The position numbers were made by a program, and so were the translations under genes. A model generated the notes under the pieces. That model saw nothing but the letters and a program-made list of their open reading frames with translations. It did no database searches and was not told where the DNA came from. Below are positions 11,455 to 23,500 of a stretch of DNA of 64,000 nt, one piece after another (the stretch's first letter is position 1; each line of letters begins with the position of its first letter). Origin of the DNA: Malachius bipustulatus (Eukaryota; Arthropoda; Insecta; Coleoptera; Melyridae); NCBI GenBank assembly GCA_910589415.1, contig OU342636.1, positions 5,748,437-5,812,436 of the forward strand, written 5' to 3'.

Positions 11455-12780
11455 ATGTTTGAGAATGGGTGCAGAATGTTCTAGAAGGTTTAACAATTTT
11501 TGAGAATAAAACAAAGTTGAGAGTTTTCTACAATGTTTCAGAATGTTGGAGCATAAAACATCTGCAGAATATTAAAAAATGTTTGGGAATAATAAAAAAT
11601 ATTTGAAATTTGGAAAAATGTTTTAGATTGTTCCAGAATATTATGTTTTTAGAATGTTCCAGAATTGTGCGAATATTTCAGAATGTTCTAAAACGTTTAA
11701 GAAAAGGCTGGAAGGTTCTACTAAATTTCCCTAGAACCTTCCAGAATTTTGAGAATGTTACAGAAAGCTCTGAAAAGTTCCATAATTTTCTTGAATGCTC
11801 CAGAATGTTCTAGAATGTCTTGTGCATGTTTTAGAATGTTCCGTAATGTTCTAGCAGGTTCTGGAATGTCCTAAAAAGTTTTTAAATATTCTAGAATGTT
11901 ACAGCAAGTTCCAAAATATTCTGGAATAGCTGCGAATGTTTCAGAATTTGGGGGAATGTTATGGATTATTTAGAAGAGTCTGCAATGTTCTATAATATTC
12001 TTAAACGCTCCAGAAAGTTCTAGAATATCTGTGGAATGTTTCAGAATATTTTAGAGGGTTTCTAGAATGTCCCAGAAGGTTTTGGAGTATTCTCAAATAT
12101 TATAAGAAGTTGTTCTGGAATAGTTGTGAATGTTTCAGAATGTTCTGGAATGTTCAGAAAGAATCTGACATGTTCTAGACTGTCTTAGAATCTTCCAGAA
12201 AGTTTGGAATGTTACAGAAAGTTCTGAAATGCTTAAGAATGTTCTGGTGTGTTCTAGAATTTTCTGACACGATCCAGAATGTTCTAGAATGTCTTGGGCA
12301 TGTTTAAGAATGTTCTAGCAGGTTTCTAGAATATCCTAGAAGGTTTCGGAGTATTCTAAAATATTATAACAAGTTTCAAAATATTCTGGAATAGTTGTGA
12401 ATGTTTCAGAATCTCTGGAATGTTCAGAAAGGATCTGACATGTTCTAGACTGTCTTAGAATCTTCTAGAAAGTTGCGAATGTTACAGAAAGTTCTGGAAT
12501 GCTTAAGAATGTTCTGGTGTGTTCTAGAATTTTCCGACATGATCCAGAATGTTTTAGAATGTCTTGGGCATGTTTTGGAATGTTCTGCCAGGTTCTAGAA
12601 TACCCCAGCCGGTTTTGGAATATTTAAAAATGTTCTAACAAATTCCAGAATGTTCTGGAATAGTTGTAATGTTTGATTAGAGAATATTTTTGAATGTATG
12701 AATATTATGGAACGTTCTGGAATGTTTTATATTATTCTAGAATGGTACAAAATATTTCAGAATGTGCTTCATAAATGTTT
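11455..12780. repeat. Degenerate array of GAATGTTC/TTCTAGAA units, intronic
   Basis: About 1.3 kb is built from short diverged units of the type AGAATGTTCTAGAATGTTCC. It lies within the intron between exons C and D of the Myb-like gene. The alternating GAA and TTC blocks match the logic of heat-shock elements, but spacing varies. No ORF of substance is present. Confidence 0.8.
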
Positions 12781-12900
12781 TTGAGATCGCTACAAAAATC
12801 CTTTTCAGCTAGCACCTCATAAATGCCTTAAATAGTTTATGATGTCACAAGGGAAGAAAATGAGTTCTAGAAGTCTGATTTAATCGATGTTAGCACACTC

Positions 12901-12920
12901 ACCTTTCTGAGTCAGCTTTA
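12901..12920 (-). pseudogene. Myb-like gene, 3' end of exon C, cut off by TE
   Basis: On the minus strand the last bases of exon C (AAGCTGACTCAGAAAG) precede a GTGAGTG donor at 12894-12900. They are separated from the rest of exon C by the element at 12921-15486. Joined to the 15487-15608 part and to exon D, the frame stays open (KLTQKGTPVH), which shows where the exon was cut. Confidence 0.7.
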
Positions 12921-15486
12921 TAGTCCAGTCATTACGTCGGAAATAACGGGTTAGAAATGCAAATGAACCGAGAAAGCCAAATTTTGGATATTACGTAGGG
13001 GGGGCCTAGAAAAGCTTAACTTCAAATTGTCGACCAAAATTACCTTGTGCATTTTCCGCCATCTTGAAAAAAGAGTTAAATTCAGTTTTTTCATCATAAC
13101 TCGGTTCTCCGTTGAGATACGAAAATTTTTATAAAATACTTTTTTGTTACTTTTCTTACAATCTACAATTAAGGTCCTTTACCTTTTTTACGTATCATTC
13201 ATTGTTATCGAGATATCGATCTAAAAAACCATAAATTTGGGTAGTGAATTTTGTTTTTTGCTATTTTCTTTTTTCTCATGAAAGATATCGAAAAAATGTC
13301 TAATAACAAACTTGTAGAGCGTATTCAGGCCTACAATTTCATTTTTTCATTTTTAATTTTTGAAAAAAATTACGACCTCTAGCGCGCTGCGAAGTTGACC
13401 GGAGCGCACCCGACGCTGCAATGTGCGTCTGGCCATAAATTGTACTAGATCTAGTACTTTTTTACTAAATCTAGTGATCTAGTACGTACTGATGAGAATC
13501 TAGTACTTTTTTGAAATTCGCCATTCTTATCTAAACCTGTAAGGTGCATGTGCATTCAGTACTTTAGGTTAATTAATATTAATAAATAATAGTAACCTAA
13601 TAACAGTTCTAACAAAACAACAAGATTTTAATTTTTCTTTCGTGAATTTCTTTCATTTCTTTCCGACTGACATGAGACTTGCAGGAACTAAAACTTCGGA
13701 AAGGGTTAGACGTTCTAGGAAGAACCAATCACCAGAGTTCCATACGTTCGATGAAACTACTGCTCCGAAAGTTAGCCAGGAGAAGTTTCTTGCAAGGGAC
13801 CAAAATAAAAACAACTTAATACAAATGCTTCGCCGTTATTTTACAAAAACCGGAATAAAAGAAGAGCAGGCTTTTGAGGACGCTGATACTCTCATTGTAA
13901 CCACAGCAATTAAAGAAGCATCGATTTATGACTCTGTGGAAATCGTCGGCGAAGATATCGATCTTTTGGTTTTAATTACCGGACTTGCACAGGACAAAAA
14001 CAGAAAATATTTTTTCGCAAACCAGCGAAAGGAAAAACACCGGCAAAACTGTACTCTCCGAATAGTTTCAAGCATGATAAGTCTGTTCTTGAGAACATTC
14101 TTTCCATTCATGCTTTCAGCGGTTGCGACACCACATCGTCTTTTTATAATATTGAAAAGTCGAAATTCATCAACACCCTGAGAAAAATCCGAACTTACGG
14201 TCATCGGTAGAATTATTTAAGCAAGAAAACGTCGATCCGAAGATGCTAGTTTGCGCTGGAAAGCTATTCCTTATCGCTCTGTATGGCGGTGATAAAGAGG
14301 AGACATCGATTAATATTTTGCGGTTCCACCGCTTCGCAAAATCAATGACGCAATAATCTTTCACTACTCCCACCAACGGAAAGCGCAGTCTGCCAACACA
14401 TTTTCCGGACATATCTACAAGTACAAACGTGGCTCGGATTTTTCAAAGATCCCAGGAATAGGGTTGGTGACAGAATAATTACGGGCTTGAACCAATTAGC
14501 ACCATAGCCCACAACCGAACCCGCTCCACCTGAACTTTTAAAACTCACTTCATGCAAATGTAAAGAAAAGTGTGGGGCTGCTTGTGGGTTCAGGAAAGCA
14601 GGGATTAGTTGCTCCGTTATTTGCCAGCACTGTAGTGGACAAATATGAAACAACGTCGCCAGAGTCGACATTTTATTCAAGGACGATCACGATGATGATG
14701 ATGACGATTTTGATGTCAACCGTCACAGCATCATTTCCTGCGATTCAAGAGTCTTCACGACTCGAAGAGTCTGCCGAGGAGGAACTTCTACAGCCAGGAC
14801 CATCAAAACGACAAAAAATGTTTGAAAAAAATGACCACCTTTAATTACTAATTTTTACTACACAAAAATTATTTGTAGGTACAATAAATCTCATGTGTTT
14901 GATTTATAATTTAGCTGTATTTTTAATTTATTTTGTATTGCAATAATTCCCTGAACAACCTTTCATTCATTTTGACGTGTGGATACAACTGTGCGAGCGT
15001 CAAAAAATCAAAACTGCACAGTCTTACTAGGCGCGCTAGAGGTCGTAATTTTTGTCGAAAATAAAAAATAAAAAAATGAAATTGTAGGCCTGAATACGCT
15101 CTACAAGTTTGATATTACACATTTTTTCGATATCTTTCACGAGAAAAAAGAAAATTGCGAAAAACAAAATTCACTCCCCAAATTTATGGTTTTTTCGATC
15201 GATATCTCAATAACGATGAACGATACGTAAAAAATGTAAAGGGCCTTAGTTGTAGATTGTAAGAAAAGCAACAAAAAAGTATTGCATATAAATTTTCGTA
15301 TCTCAACGGAGAACCGAGTTATGATGAACAAACTGAATTTAACACTTTTTTTAAGATGGCGGAAAAAGCACAAGGTAATTTTGGTCGACAATTTGAAGTT
15401 AAGCTTTTCCAGGTCCCCTACGTAATATCCAAAATTTGGCTTTCTCGGTTCATTTGCATTTCCAAATGTATATAATGACTGGACTA
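12921..15486. mobile_element. 2.57 kb long-TIR transposon inserted in an exon, TTA duplication
   Basis: The ends are TAGTCCAGTCATTA and its complement. Arms of about 460 bases (12921-13388 and 15026-15486) are reverse complements. TTA flanks both ends (12918-12920 and 15487-15489). The interior holds a plus-strand pseudogene (13642-14844). A 3-bp TWA duplication is typical of PIF/Harbinger, but the encoded protein is not a Harbinger transposase I recognise, so the class is open. It interrupts exon C of the Myb-like gene. Confidence 0.8.
13642..14844 (+). pseudogene. Uncharacterised protein of long-TIR element, frameshifted
   Basis: The first ORF (13642-14181, 179 codons) contains FEDADTLIVTTAI and VEIVGEDIDLLVLITGL, a beta-strand plus acidic pattern like PIN/FEN-type nuclease folds. 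After a frameshift near 14100, another frame reads HAFSGCDTTS, and further frames give a Cys-rich run around 14555-14640 (CKEKCGAACGFRKAGISC and following), reminiscent of CXC/tesmin-type domains. The combination recurs in uncharacterised invertebrate proteins. At least three frame changes make it a pseudogene. Whether it was the element's transposase or a captured gene is unknown. Confidence 0.5.
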
Positions 15487-15608
15487 TTAAATATCTCTTA
15501 TAAACGCTCAAATACTCCCGCTTCAACATAATCGAGAGCTCATAGATTGGTTTTAGGCTTTCACTCTCCATGTGTCTTAGAATTAGCTCATCTTCTTCTT
15601 CGTTAAAC
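15487..15608 (-). pseudogene. Myb-like gene, exon C copy 1, interrupted by TE
   Basis: The acceptor CGATTGCAG is followed by FNEEEDELILRHMES and a helix ending YLSVYKRYL, where the long-TIR element enters at TTA. It lacks three bases relative to copy 2 (one Asp codon). The missing 3' end of the exon lies at 12901-12920. Confidence 0.7.
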
Positions 15609-15665
15609 CTGCAATCGTCATTTTTATTATCACAATTATTTCGACTAAAATAAACGAATCCTTAC

Positions 15666-15790
15666 CCTCCCTGTCGTTTGAAGTCCTTGAAATTGATACG
15701 CTGGAACCTCTTATAGACCTGGTGCAAGTAACGGTCGTTAAGGCCTCTCGCTAAATATTTAACGAACTTTATTCTCTGCTCGCTGTTTAA
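15666..15790 (-). pseudogene. Myb-like gene, partial duplicate of exon B
   Basis: This matches the 3' part of exon B (16793-16917) nearly perfectly, from the donor GTAAGG back to the TTAA in the codons for LNSEQ. There it is cut by the piggyBac-type MITE. It lacks the 5' half of the exon and the acceptor. Confidence 0.75.
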
Positions 15791-16610
15791 CCCTGAACTG
15801 GTATCGTGTTTTCACGAAACGTAACTGGTATCGTGGGGTGTTTTGACACCCCAAATACAATATTATTTTAAAATTGAAACAACTTTTGCTTTTAACCCTG
15901 AAATGGTATCGTGGGGTGTTTTGACACCCCAGGGTCTACATTTTTGTAAAAATAAAGTGATTCAATTTATTGATTTGTTTTGTTGTTTCAGGTTTCTCAA
16001 AATCTGCAATTTAAAATCAGTAATTATCTCAAAATTTTTAATTTACGTTTGAACAACCGGTCCTTTTTAATTTGAGTCTTATAATGTTAAATTAAAGAAA
16101 TCTTCTGCTTATAATAAATCTTGAAGGTCCATTCTTACAAATTGAATAAAAAAAACAATATAATTTTAATGGTCATATAAAAACAATAGTGGTGGTGGTG
16201 GTGGTGGTGATATGACCTCAGGGTTAATGAAACCCCATTAGTCACAGACTTTTGTATTTGGATGTAACAATGTCACAGAAGAGGTTGCAGTTAAAAGAAT
16301 CATTCATTACGAAGTAGAAAGTATACAAAGAGATTACATCCCTATCCTAAATTGAACAATTCCACTTTCCTAAAAACAATAGTAATATATTGGGAACTGC
16401 AACTGGTATCGTGGGGTCGTTGCACACCCCAAGCACTGTTTTTTCACAAAATTTTTAATTTTCTATAGTCAAATGCAACACTGTTTCATAGATGACTTTA
16501 AGTCAGGAGAATTCCTGAAACAACAAAACAAATAAATAATTTGAACCACTTTATTTTTACAAAAATGTAGACCCTGGGGTGTCAAAACACCCCACGATAC
16601 CAGTTCAGGG
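15791..16610. mobile_element. piggyBac-type MITE, 820 bp, TTAA flanks
   Basis: The ends are CCCTGAACTGGTATCG and the complement, each flanked by TTAA (15787-15790, 16611-16614). Sub-terminal copies of GGTATCGTGGGGTGTTTTGA occur inside (about 15826-15850, 15907-15930, 16404-16425, 16573-16600). There is a (TGG)n run at 16189-16209. It has no transposase ORF. The left flank is exon B sequence and the right flank exon C sequence, so the two TTAA sites are not simple duplicates of one target. Confidence 0.8.
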
Positions 16611-16735
16611 TTAAATATCTCTTATAAATGCTCAAATACTCCCGCTTCAACATAATCGAGAGCTCATCATAGATTGGTTTTAGGCTTTCACTCTCCATGT
16701 GTCTCAGAATTAGCTCATCTTCTTCTTCGTTAAAC
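16611..16735 (-). pseudogene. Myb-like gene, exon C copy 2, truncated at TTAA
   Basis: It has the same exon as 15487-15608 but keeps the Asp codon (IYDELSIML). Its 3' end is replaced by the MITE at the TTAA within TTTAAA, the same site struck by the long-TIR element in copy 1. Neither copy therefore has an uninterrupted exon C. Confidence 0.75.
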
Positions 16736-16792
16736 CTGCAATCGTCATTTTCATTATCACAATTATTTCGACTAAAATAAACGAAGCCTTAC

Positions 16793-16992
16793 CCTCCCTG
16801 TCGTTTGAAGTCCTTGAAATTGATACGCTGGAACCTCTTATAGACCTGGTGCAAGTAACGGTCGTTAAGGCCTCTCGCTAAATATTTAACGAACTTTATT
16901 CTCTGCTCGCTGTTTAATACCATGCTGTCGGTCTTTTTGCAGTCCTGGGTGAACTTCAAGAAAGGACGGGGATCTTTCTTCAAGTCGTACCT
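16793..16992 (-). CDS. Myb-like gene, exon B
   Basis: The acceptor is TTTATATCAG and the donor GTAAGG. It encodes RYDLKKDPRPFLKFTQDCKK, LNSEQRIKFVKYLARGLNDR and VYKRFQRINFKDFKRQG. Phase fits exon A (phase 0) and exon C (a Gly codon completed by its first base). Confidence 0.75.
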
Positions 16993-17059
16993 CTGATATA
17001 AAATAAAATAAATTAATGAATATTAAAGCCGGATTGTAGCAAAAAAACGATCGATTCAC

Positions 17060-17211
17060 CTCGCAGAACGCTCTGAAATTCGCGACGATCATGCGATCTT
17101 CGTCGCCGGTGAATCTGCCCTTCTTCACATCGTACTTCGCCTCCATTTTCTCCTTGAATTTTTTCGAAGGATGTTTTGAGACTTGGGTCTCGTCCGCGTG
17201 CAACGGACACT
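17060..17211 (-). CDS. Myb-like gene, exon A (most 5' exon seen)
   Basis: The acceptor is TTCATAACAG and the donor GTGAAT. It encodes CPLHADETQVSKHPSKKFKE, then KYDVKKGRFTGDEDRMIVAN, a start of a Myb-type repeat (GxFTxxEDxxI). Taken together, exons A to E give tandem Myb/SANT-like repeats as in RNA polymerase I termination factors (TTF1/REB1), but that identity is inferred. It would be a nuclear DNA-binding protein. The first exon and start codon are not seen; retrotransposons occupy the upstream side. Confidence 0.7.
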
Positions 17212-17214
17212 CTG

Positions 17215-17649
17215 TTATGAATTCAACAGTTATCTAAAAATATTAATTAATTAATTAGTGGACTGTATATTTATAAGTACTAGTAAGATTATTTCAAGTA
17301 TGTATTTATTTTATTTTTTCATAATTATATTTTTTGGCAATCAACAATTCAACAATCAATTCGTTTCTATGTACAATACAAATTTTTCTTCCTACTACTT
17401 TTTTGAATTTAAAACATCCCTAATAATAGCTCTAACATTCCGGACGCCTTGAATGTATCTAACACATTCAATAGAACTAAATTAATAAATAATACATAAT
17501 ATATCTAATCTAGGTACTAACAACATTTCAATTATTGTAGTAAAAATCAAAAAACTAAACATTAATAAACGTAACATTTAAACAACCAAACTGTAAAAGT
17601 CTAAAATTTTGTTTTATAATTTTGGTGTAATTCTAATTATTTAACAATC
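17215..17649 (-). other. Possible 3' UTR/LTR region of the BEL/Pao element
   Basis: This AT-rich stretch lies between the BEL pol C-terminus and the Myb-like exon A. A minus-strand TGTTAGTACC at about 17522 could be an LTR start, with a polyadenylation-type AATAAA further along. No second LTR copy is in the window, so this is unproven. Confidence 0.3.
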
Positions 17650-20134
17650 TAGTGGAAGAGCACAAATTTTATTAACGGACAGGGTGAATTCTTTTTCTCG
17701 AACCTTCACATCCACAACTCGAATAACACCATCTAACCCAGGCCGTATTCTGGATATTCTTCCCAGTTGCCACAACATGCTGGGTGCATTTTCATTTTTA
17801 ATAAACTAGAGCGCCAATCTTGATTGGATCCTTTGAATTAGTTTTCCATTTGACTCTGGTCTGCAGTTCGGACAGGTATTCCTTGCTCCATCTCTTCCAG
17901 TAATGTTGCAACATTGACTGTACTCGCTGCCATCTGCTTAGCCGATTTTCTTCCACGTCGGTGATATTAATTTCAGGACAGGAACTTATAGTTTTTCCAA
18001 TTAAAAAATGTGCTGGAGTCAAGGCACTCAAATCGTCAGGATCTTGACTTAGAGGACAGAGGGGGCGGGAATTTAAAACACCCTCAATTTGTGTCAATAA
18101 TGTACTGAATTCCTCATATGTGAGAGGATGTTTAAGTAACCGTTTAATATAATATTTAGTACTTATTACTTACTTTTTATACTTACTTATTATATTTAAT
18201 ACCTGCCTCCCAGATTCCCCCGAAATTTGGTGCTCTGACGGGAATAAAATTCCATTTAATTCTTTCTTTCTACTGTCAAATCATTCGTAATTGTTTCACT
18301 ATTAGTTTTCACAAATATCGATATTTTAGAGAGTTCATTATTAGTTCCTACGAAATTACTACCATTGTCTGAATAAATGTTACTGGGCTTTCCACGTCTA
18401 CTGATAAATCTTTTAAGTACTGCCAAGAAAGCTTCAGTAGTTAACTCAGAAACTAATTCAATATGCACTGCTCTAGTACACATGCAAATGAATAAACATA
18501 CATAGGACTTTAGTAATTTGTAGCCTCTAAATTTTCTATCCTTTATCATAAAAGGTCCACCATAATCTACTCCTACATTAGCAAATGGTGAATAATTATT
18601 AACCCGTATATCTGGAAGATCACCCATAAGATAAGTAATCTCTTTGGGCCTAGCCTTGAAACATATTATACAATTTCTTATAATTTTCTTACAAGCATTT
18701 CTTCCAGATACTGGCCAATATTTATCTCTAACGGAGCACAGTAAAGCTTGCACCCCACAGTGAAGCAACCTTTCATGTTCGTATTTTAATATAAGTGTAG
18801 TTAAATGACCATTCTTCGGCAATATAATTGGGAATTTTTTATCATAACTTTGATTGGAACGACTAAGTCGACCTCCAACTCTTAAAATACCTTCACAAAA
18901 AAATCGATTCAAAGACAAAATTACACTTTTATTGCTTAACGGTCTTTTATTAGCTAAATTCTGGTAATCCTTCGTGGAAGTATCTTTTTGAGTTTGTTTT
19001 ATTAATCCTTTAAGTGAGTTATCTAGTTCTTGCGGAGTAAGAGTATCCGATACTCGTTTGTTTGTATCCTTTAATTTCAAATTTGAAACAAACCTTAATA
19101 CATAAGCAAAAACTCTTTGCAGTTTTACTACAGAAGAAAAACGAATTATTAAATTTCTTACCACATTATTTGTTTCAACAGAAACGAATATTTTTAATCT
19201 TTGTTCGGGTATTTCCTTATTAAGATAATTCAATTTATTTTTTAATTTATGAGTTATATCTATGCTTTTCAACCACTCCGGACCTTCCCACCAATTTTTG
19301 TTTAACTCTAAATTATTTGCTTCTGTACCTCGAGAGAGTACATCAGCAGGGTTATCAGCAGAATCTACATGATACCACGAATTTATGGATGTTAGAGATT
19401 GTATTTCTCCCACCCTGTTAGCTACAAATGTATGCCATTTACTGGATTCTCCGAATATCCAACTAAGTGTAGTCATGGAGTCAGTCCAAAAATATGAAGT
19501 ACTGAATTCAACAGTCATACAAGAATCTACCTTTTTAGCTAAATGTACAAGCAAAACTGCTCCACATAACTCTAATCGAGGTAAACTCACTTGTTTAATA
19601 GGAGCTACTCGAGATTTAGCACACAATAAGTTGCACATCACTTTTTTGTTTGGTAGGATGCATCTTACATAAATACAAGCTCCATAGGCTTTTTCTGAAG
19701 CGTCGCAGAATCCATGACGCTCGATTGTAATAAAATTAGAAATTACTATTTGTCTAGGTATTTTTAAATTTTCAATTGTTCCTAGATTAGCTTGAAACTC
19801 TAACCATTTATTTTCTAATTCTTGAGGAATTTTTTCATCCCATGATAATAATTTTAATTTCCAAAGTTCCTGCATTATTAACTTTGCTACAATTATTACA
19901 GGTCCAAGTAAACCTAAAGGGTCAAATATTTGGCATGTTGCCGATAGAATATTTCTTTTAGTAATTTTGCTATTAGCAGAAATATTGCTATTATTCCTGT
20001 TAATTTTGTACTGAATTAAATCTTTATTCGAGTTCCAGTACACGCCGAGAGTCTTGTTTTGTTCATTTTCCCCGATCTCTAATATTCCTACCTTTAATTC
20101 TTTATTAACTTTAAATTTACTTAATATTTCTTTA
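17650..20134 (-). pseudogene. BEL/Pao retrotransposon pol, RT end, RNase H and integrase
   Basis: The frame 20134-18256 carries the BEL RT/RNase H junction (LSATCQIFDPLGLLGPVII), RNase H (HGFCDASEKAYGACIYVR, WTDSMTTLSWI, NPADVLSRG) and the integrase zinc finger (HCGVQALLC with CIICFK). The DDE parts are VDYGGPF and SDNGSNFVGT. A frameshift near 18256 precedes the final part, where GGIWEAG-like sequence, LTPAHFLIGK and PGLDGVIRVVDV appear in other frames down to about 17650. With 25039-25731 it forms one pol split by the gypsy element. The frameshift and a TAG at 25053-25055 make it non-functional. Confidence 0.88.
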
Positions 20135-20454
20135 TGTTAGGTGCAGGATTAGCCGCTGAGTGTGATGGCACTTCGAGCGGGAGCAAAGTTGCTGTTAGAA
20201 CACATACTCAAATGTCAATGTCAAGTCACCACTGCACGGATGACGATACGCATTTTGATATCATATCTTTGCATTCATTGTACATGTACGCACGCACGAG
20301 ACCGACTACAATTAATTATTAATCATCCACATCACCGTGCCATTATATTGAACCTGAATAATTGTAACCATTGTATTATCCTAGTTGGTGTTAATAAAGT
20401 ATAAATCGAATCTGCCTACATTTTACATTACAATATTCATCCAGAAACATAACA
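20135..20454 (+). repeat. 5' LTR of gypsy element
   Basis: The 320-base LTR has TG...CA ends and an AATAAA polyadenylation signal near 20393. It appears identical to 24719-25038. Confidence 0.95.
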
Positions 20455-20455
20455 G

Positions 20456-20475
20456 ATTGGCGACGAGGATGGGAT
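20456..20475 (+). promoter_or_regulatory. Probable primer binding site of gypsy element
   Basis: TTGGCGACGAGGATGGG follows the 5' LTR by one or two bases, the usual place for a tRNA primer site starting TGG. I cannot say which tRNA. Confidence 0.55.
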
Positions 20476-20554
20476 CTTGCCCAATTTAAACTGTGAGTAC
20501 AGAAATCAGTTTTCCAAGTACACGTGGACGTGATAGGAAAGCAGTGAGAACAAA

Positions 20555-23500
20555 ATGGCGCCACCGGCACCGGCATCAAGTTCGAGTAGTTCGACCCATT
20601 TTACGATGGATCCATACGATACAAATACAAATTGGAAAAGGTGGATTCAGCGATTGGAAGGAGCTTTCAAACTTTTCAAGGTTCCAGATAATGAAAGGGT
20701 TGTATACCTGCTGCACTACATGGGTTCAAACGCATTTAATACACTGTGTGATAAACTGACGCCTGAAGATCCGTATACCAAAGAGTACAATAGTTTGATT
20801 ACCGCATTGGATGAATTTTACGCACCAGCGCCTCTGGAAATAGCTGAAAACTACCGGTTTTGGCAACGGAAGCAAGAGGTTGGAGAACCGTTACAAGATA
20901 ATGGAGCAGCACTTCAACGTCTTTCAATAAATTGTAAATTTGGAACATATTTGAAGACAGCTTTACGAAATCAATTTGTTTTTGGGCTGCGAAGCAAAAT
21001 AATTCAGTCGAGGTTATTGGAAAGCAGCGATCTAACTTTCGATGCAGCGGTAAAGATTGCAGTCAGCATGGAGCTATCAGAAAAGGATGCTCAACAGCTA
21101 AATAGTCAACCTGGGGGAAGCAATGTAAACTATACTGGTACCAAGCCAATACATGCGAAGGCACCACCATACAAAAAGGGAAATAATCATGTTACTTACA
21201 CCAATACGAAATCTTCAACTTCAAATGCCCCGAAGGAACAGTCACGCTACAAACACTCAGTTAGCCATAATTTTAAAAATGATGCTAATACTAATATTAA
21301 ATGTTTCAGGTGTGGTGGAGGACACTTGGCAACATCATGCAAACTGGATCGCAGGATCAAGTGCCAATACTGTAAGCAGGAAGGCCACATACAGAAAGTC
21401 TGTTTTAAAATGAGGCAGGCAGGACACCCGACCCACCGTGTGGAGGAAATTCTCGTTGCTGAGCATGTTGGTTGTCGGGATCCTTACATGATGACATTGA
21501 AAGTCAATGGTAAGAATATACAGTTTGAGTTTGATAGCGGGGCTGCTGTTACGTTGATAGGTGTAAAATTACTTGATAGTCTTTTTCCTAATACGATTCT
21601 TAAAAATACAGATATTAAATTGAGAGATTATAATAGGGTGCCAATAAAGGTGTACGGTTACGTAGAAGTGGAAGTCGAATATAATACAAAGACTACAAAG
21701 CTAAATTTATACGTTACAGACTCAGACCGACCTACATTATTAGGGCGTGAATGGATCAATCAACTAGGATTATTAAATGCAAATACAAATAGGGTACAGT
21801 CAATTGATTCCAAGCAAGAAATTCAGTGTTTATTACAAAAGTACAAATCAATTACAGATTTGGGGCCTTCAAAAATTAATGGGTTACAGGCTAGATTAAC
21901 ATTGAAGCCCAATGTGAAGCCAGTTTTTTTCAAAGCACGACCAGTCCCATTTAAATTAATCCCACTAGTAGACGCAGAAATAAAAAGACTAGTAGATGAA
22001 CAAATACTAGTAAAAGTAGACACATCGGAGTGGGCAACTCCGATCGTGCCAATCCTGAAACAAAATGGAGAAGTACGTCTTTGCGGTGATTTTAAAGTTA
22101 CGGTCAACCCACACTTAATTGTGGACGATCACCCATTGCCAACAATTGATGAATTGTTTTCTACAATGGCAGGGGGGACAAAATTCTCCAAAATCGATTT
22201 AAGACAGGCATACTTACAAATGGAGGTACAACCTCAATATAGGCAGTTACTCACAGTCAATACGCATAGGGGATTATATGAATGTTCGCGATTGCTTTAC
22301 GGGATAGCATCTGCACCTGCAATTTGGCAGCGGGAAATTGAAAATGTACTAAAAGACATACCGGGAGTTGCGGTTTTTCTGGACGATATTCGAGTGACAG
22401 GTCCGGATGATATTACGCACTTACAACACTTAGAGGAAGTCTTTAAGCGGTTACAAAAATTCAATTTAAAAATTAATACTGATAAGTGTGAATTCTTTCA
22501 AGATTCAATTAATTATTGCGGCTACATAATTGACGCTAAGGGAGTACATAAGGAACCTAAGAAAGTAAATGCGATTACAAACATGCCACGACCCACAAAT
22601 CAGTCTGAAGTACGAGCTTTTGTTGGGATGATAAATTATTATGGCAAATTCATAAAAAATTTAAGTACAATTCTCTATCCACTCAACAGATTATTATGTA
22701 AAAATACACATTTCAGCTGGAACAAAGATTGCGAAAGATCTTTCCAGCTAGCCAAACAAGAGTTTCAAAGTGACACAATTTTGGCTCATTTCGATCCTAA
22801 ATTGCCCGTGCTAGTAGCAACAGACTCCAGTTCCTACGGGGTTGGAGCTGTGTTGTCTCAACTCCATCCGGATGGTAAAGAACGAGTTGTACAATACGCT
22901 TCACAAACACTTTCGGAAACGCAACGTAAATATGCGCAAATTGATAGGGAAGCATACAGTATAATTTTTGCAGTAAAGAAATTTCACCAATATCTTTACA
23001 TGAATCGGTTTACGCTGGTGACTGATCACCAACCACTCACGCAAATCTTTTCGCCAAAGAAAAGTTTACCAATATATAGTGCCATGCGAATGCAACACTA
23101 TGCAATGTTTTTACAAGGATTCAATTATGATATTCGTTGCAAAAATACTAAACTACACGGTAACGCAGATTGTTTATCGAGATTACCTATTAAGGAAACA
23201 AATCCGAATTATGATGTGGTTGACGTTTTTCAAATACACACAATCGATACTATGCCAGTAACTCGGGAGGAGTTAATTACAGAAACATTACGCGATCAGT
23301 ATTTACATACCTTAGTAGATAAATTACAAGCAGGTAAAAATTTAAAAGCTAACGAACGTTTTAATATCAATATAAACGAACTACACGTACAAGACAATAT
23401 ACTGCTGAAAAGCCATAGGGTCGTAATTCCAAAAACTTTACGAAAACGAATACTAGACGAACTACACGAAGGTCATTTCGGGGTAGTCAAAACTAAGGCA

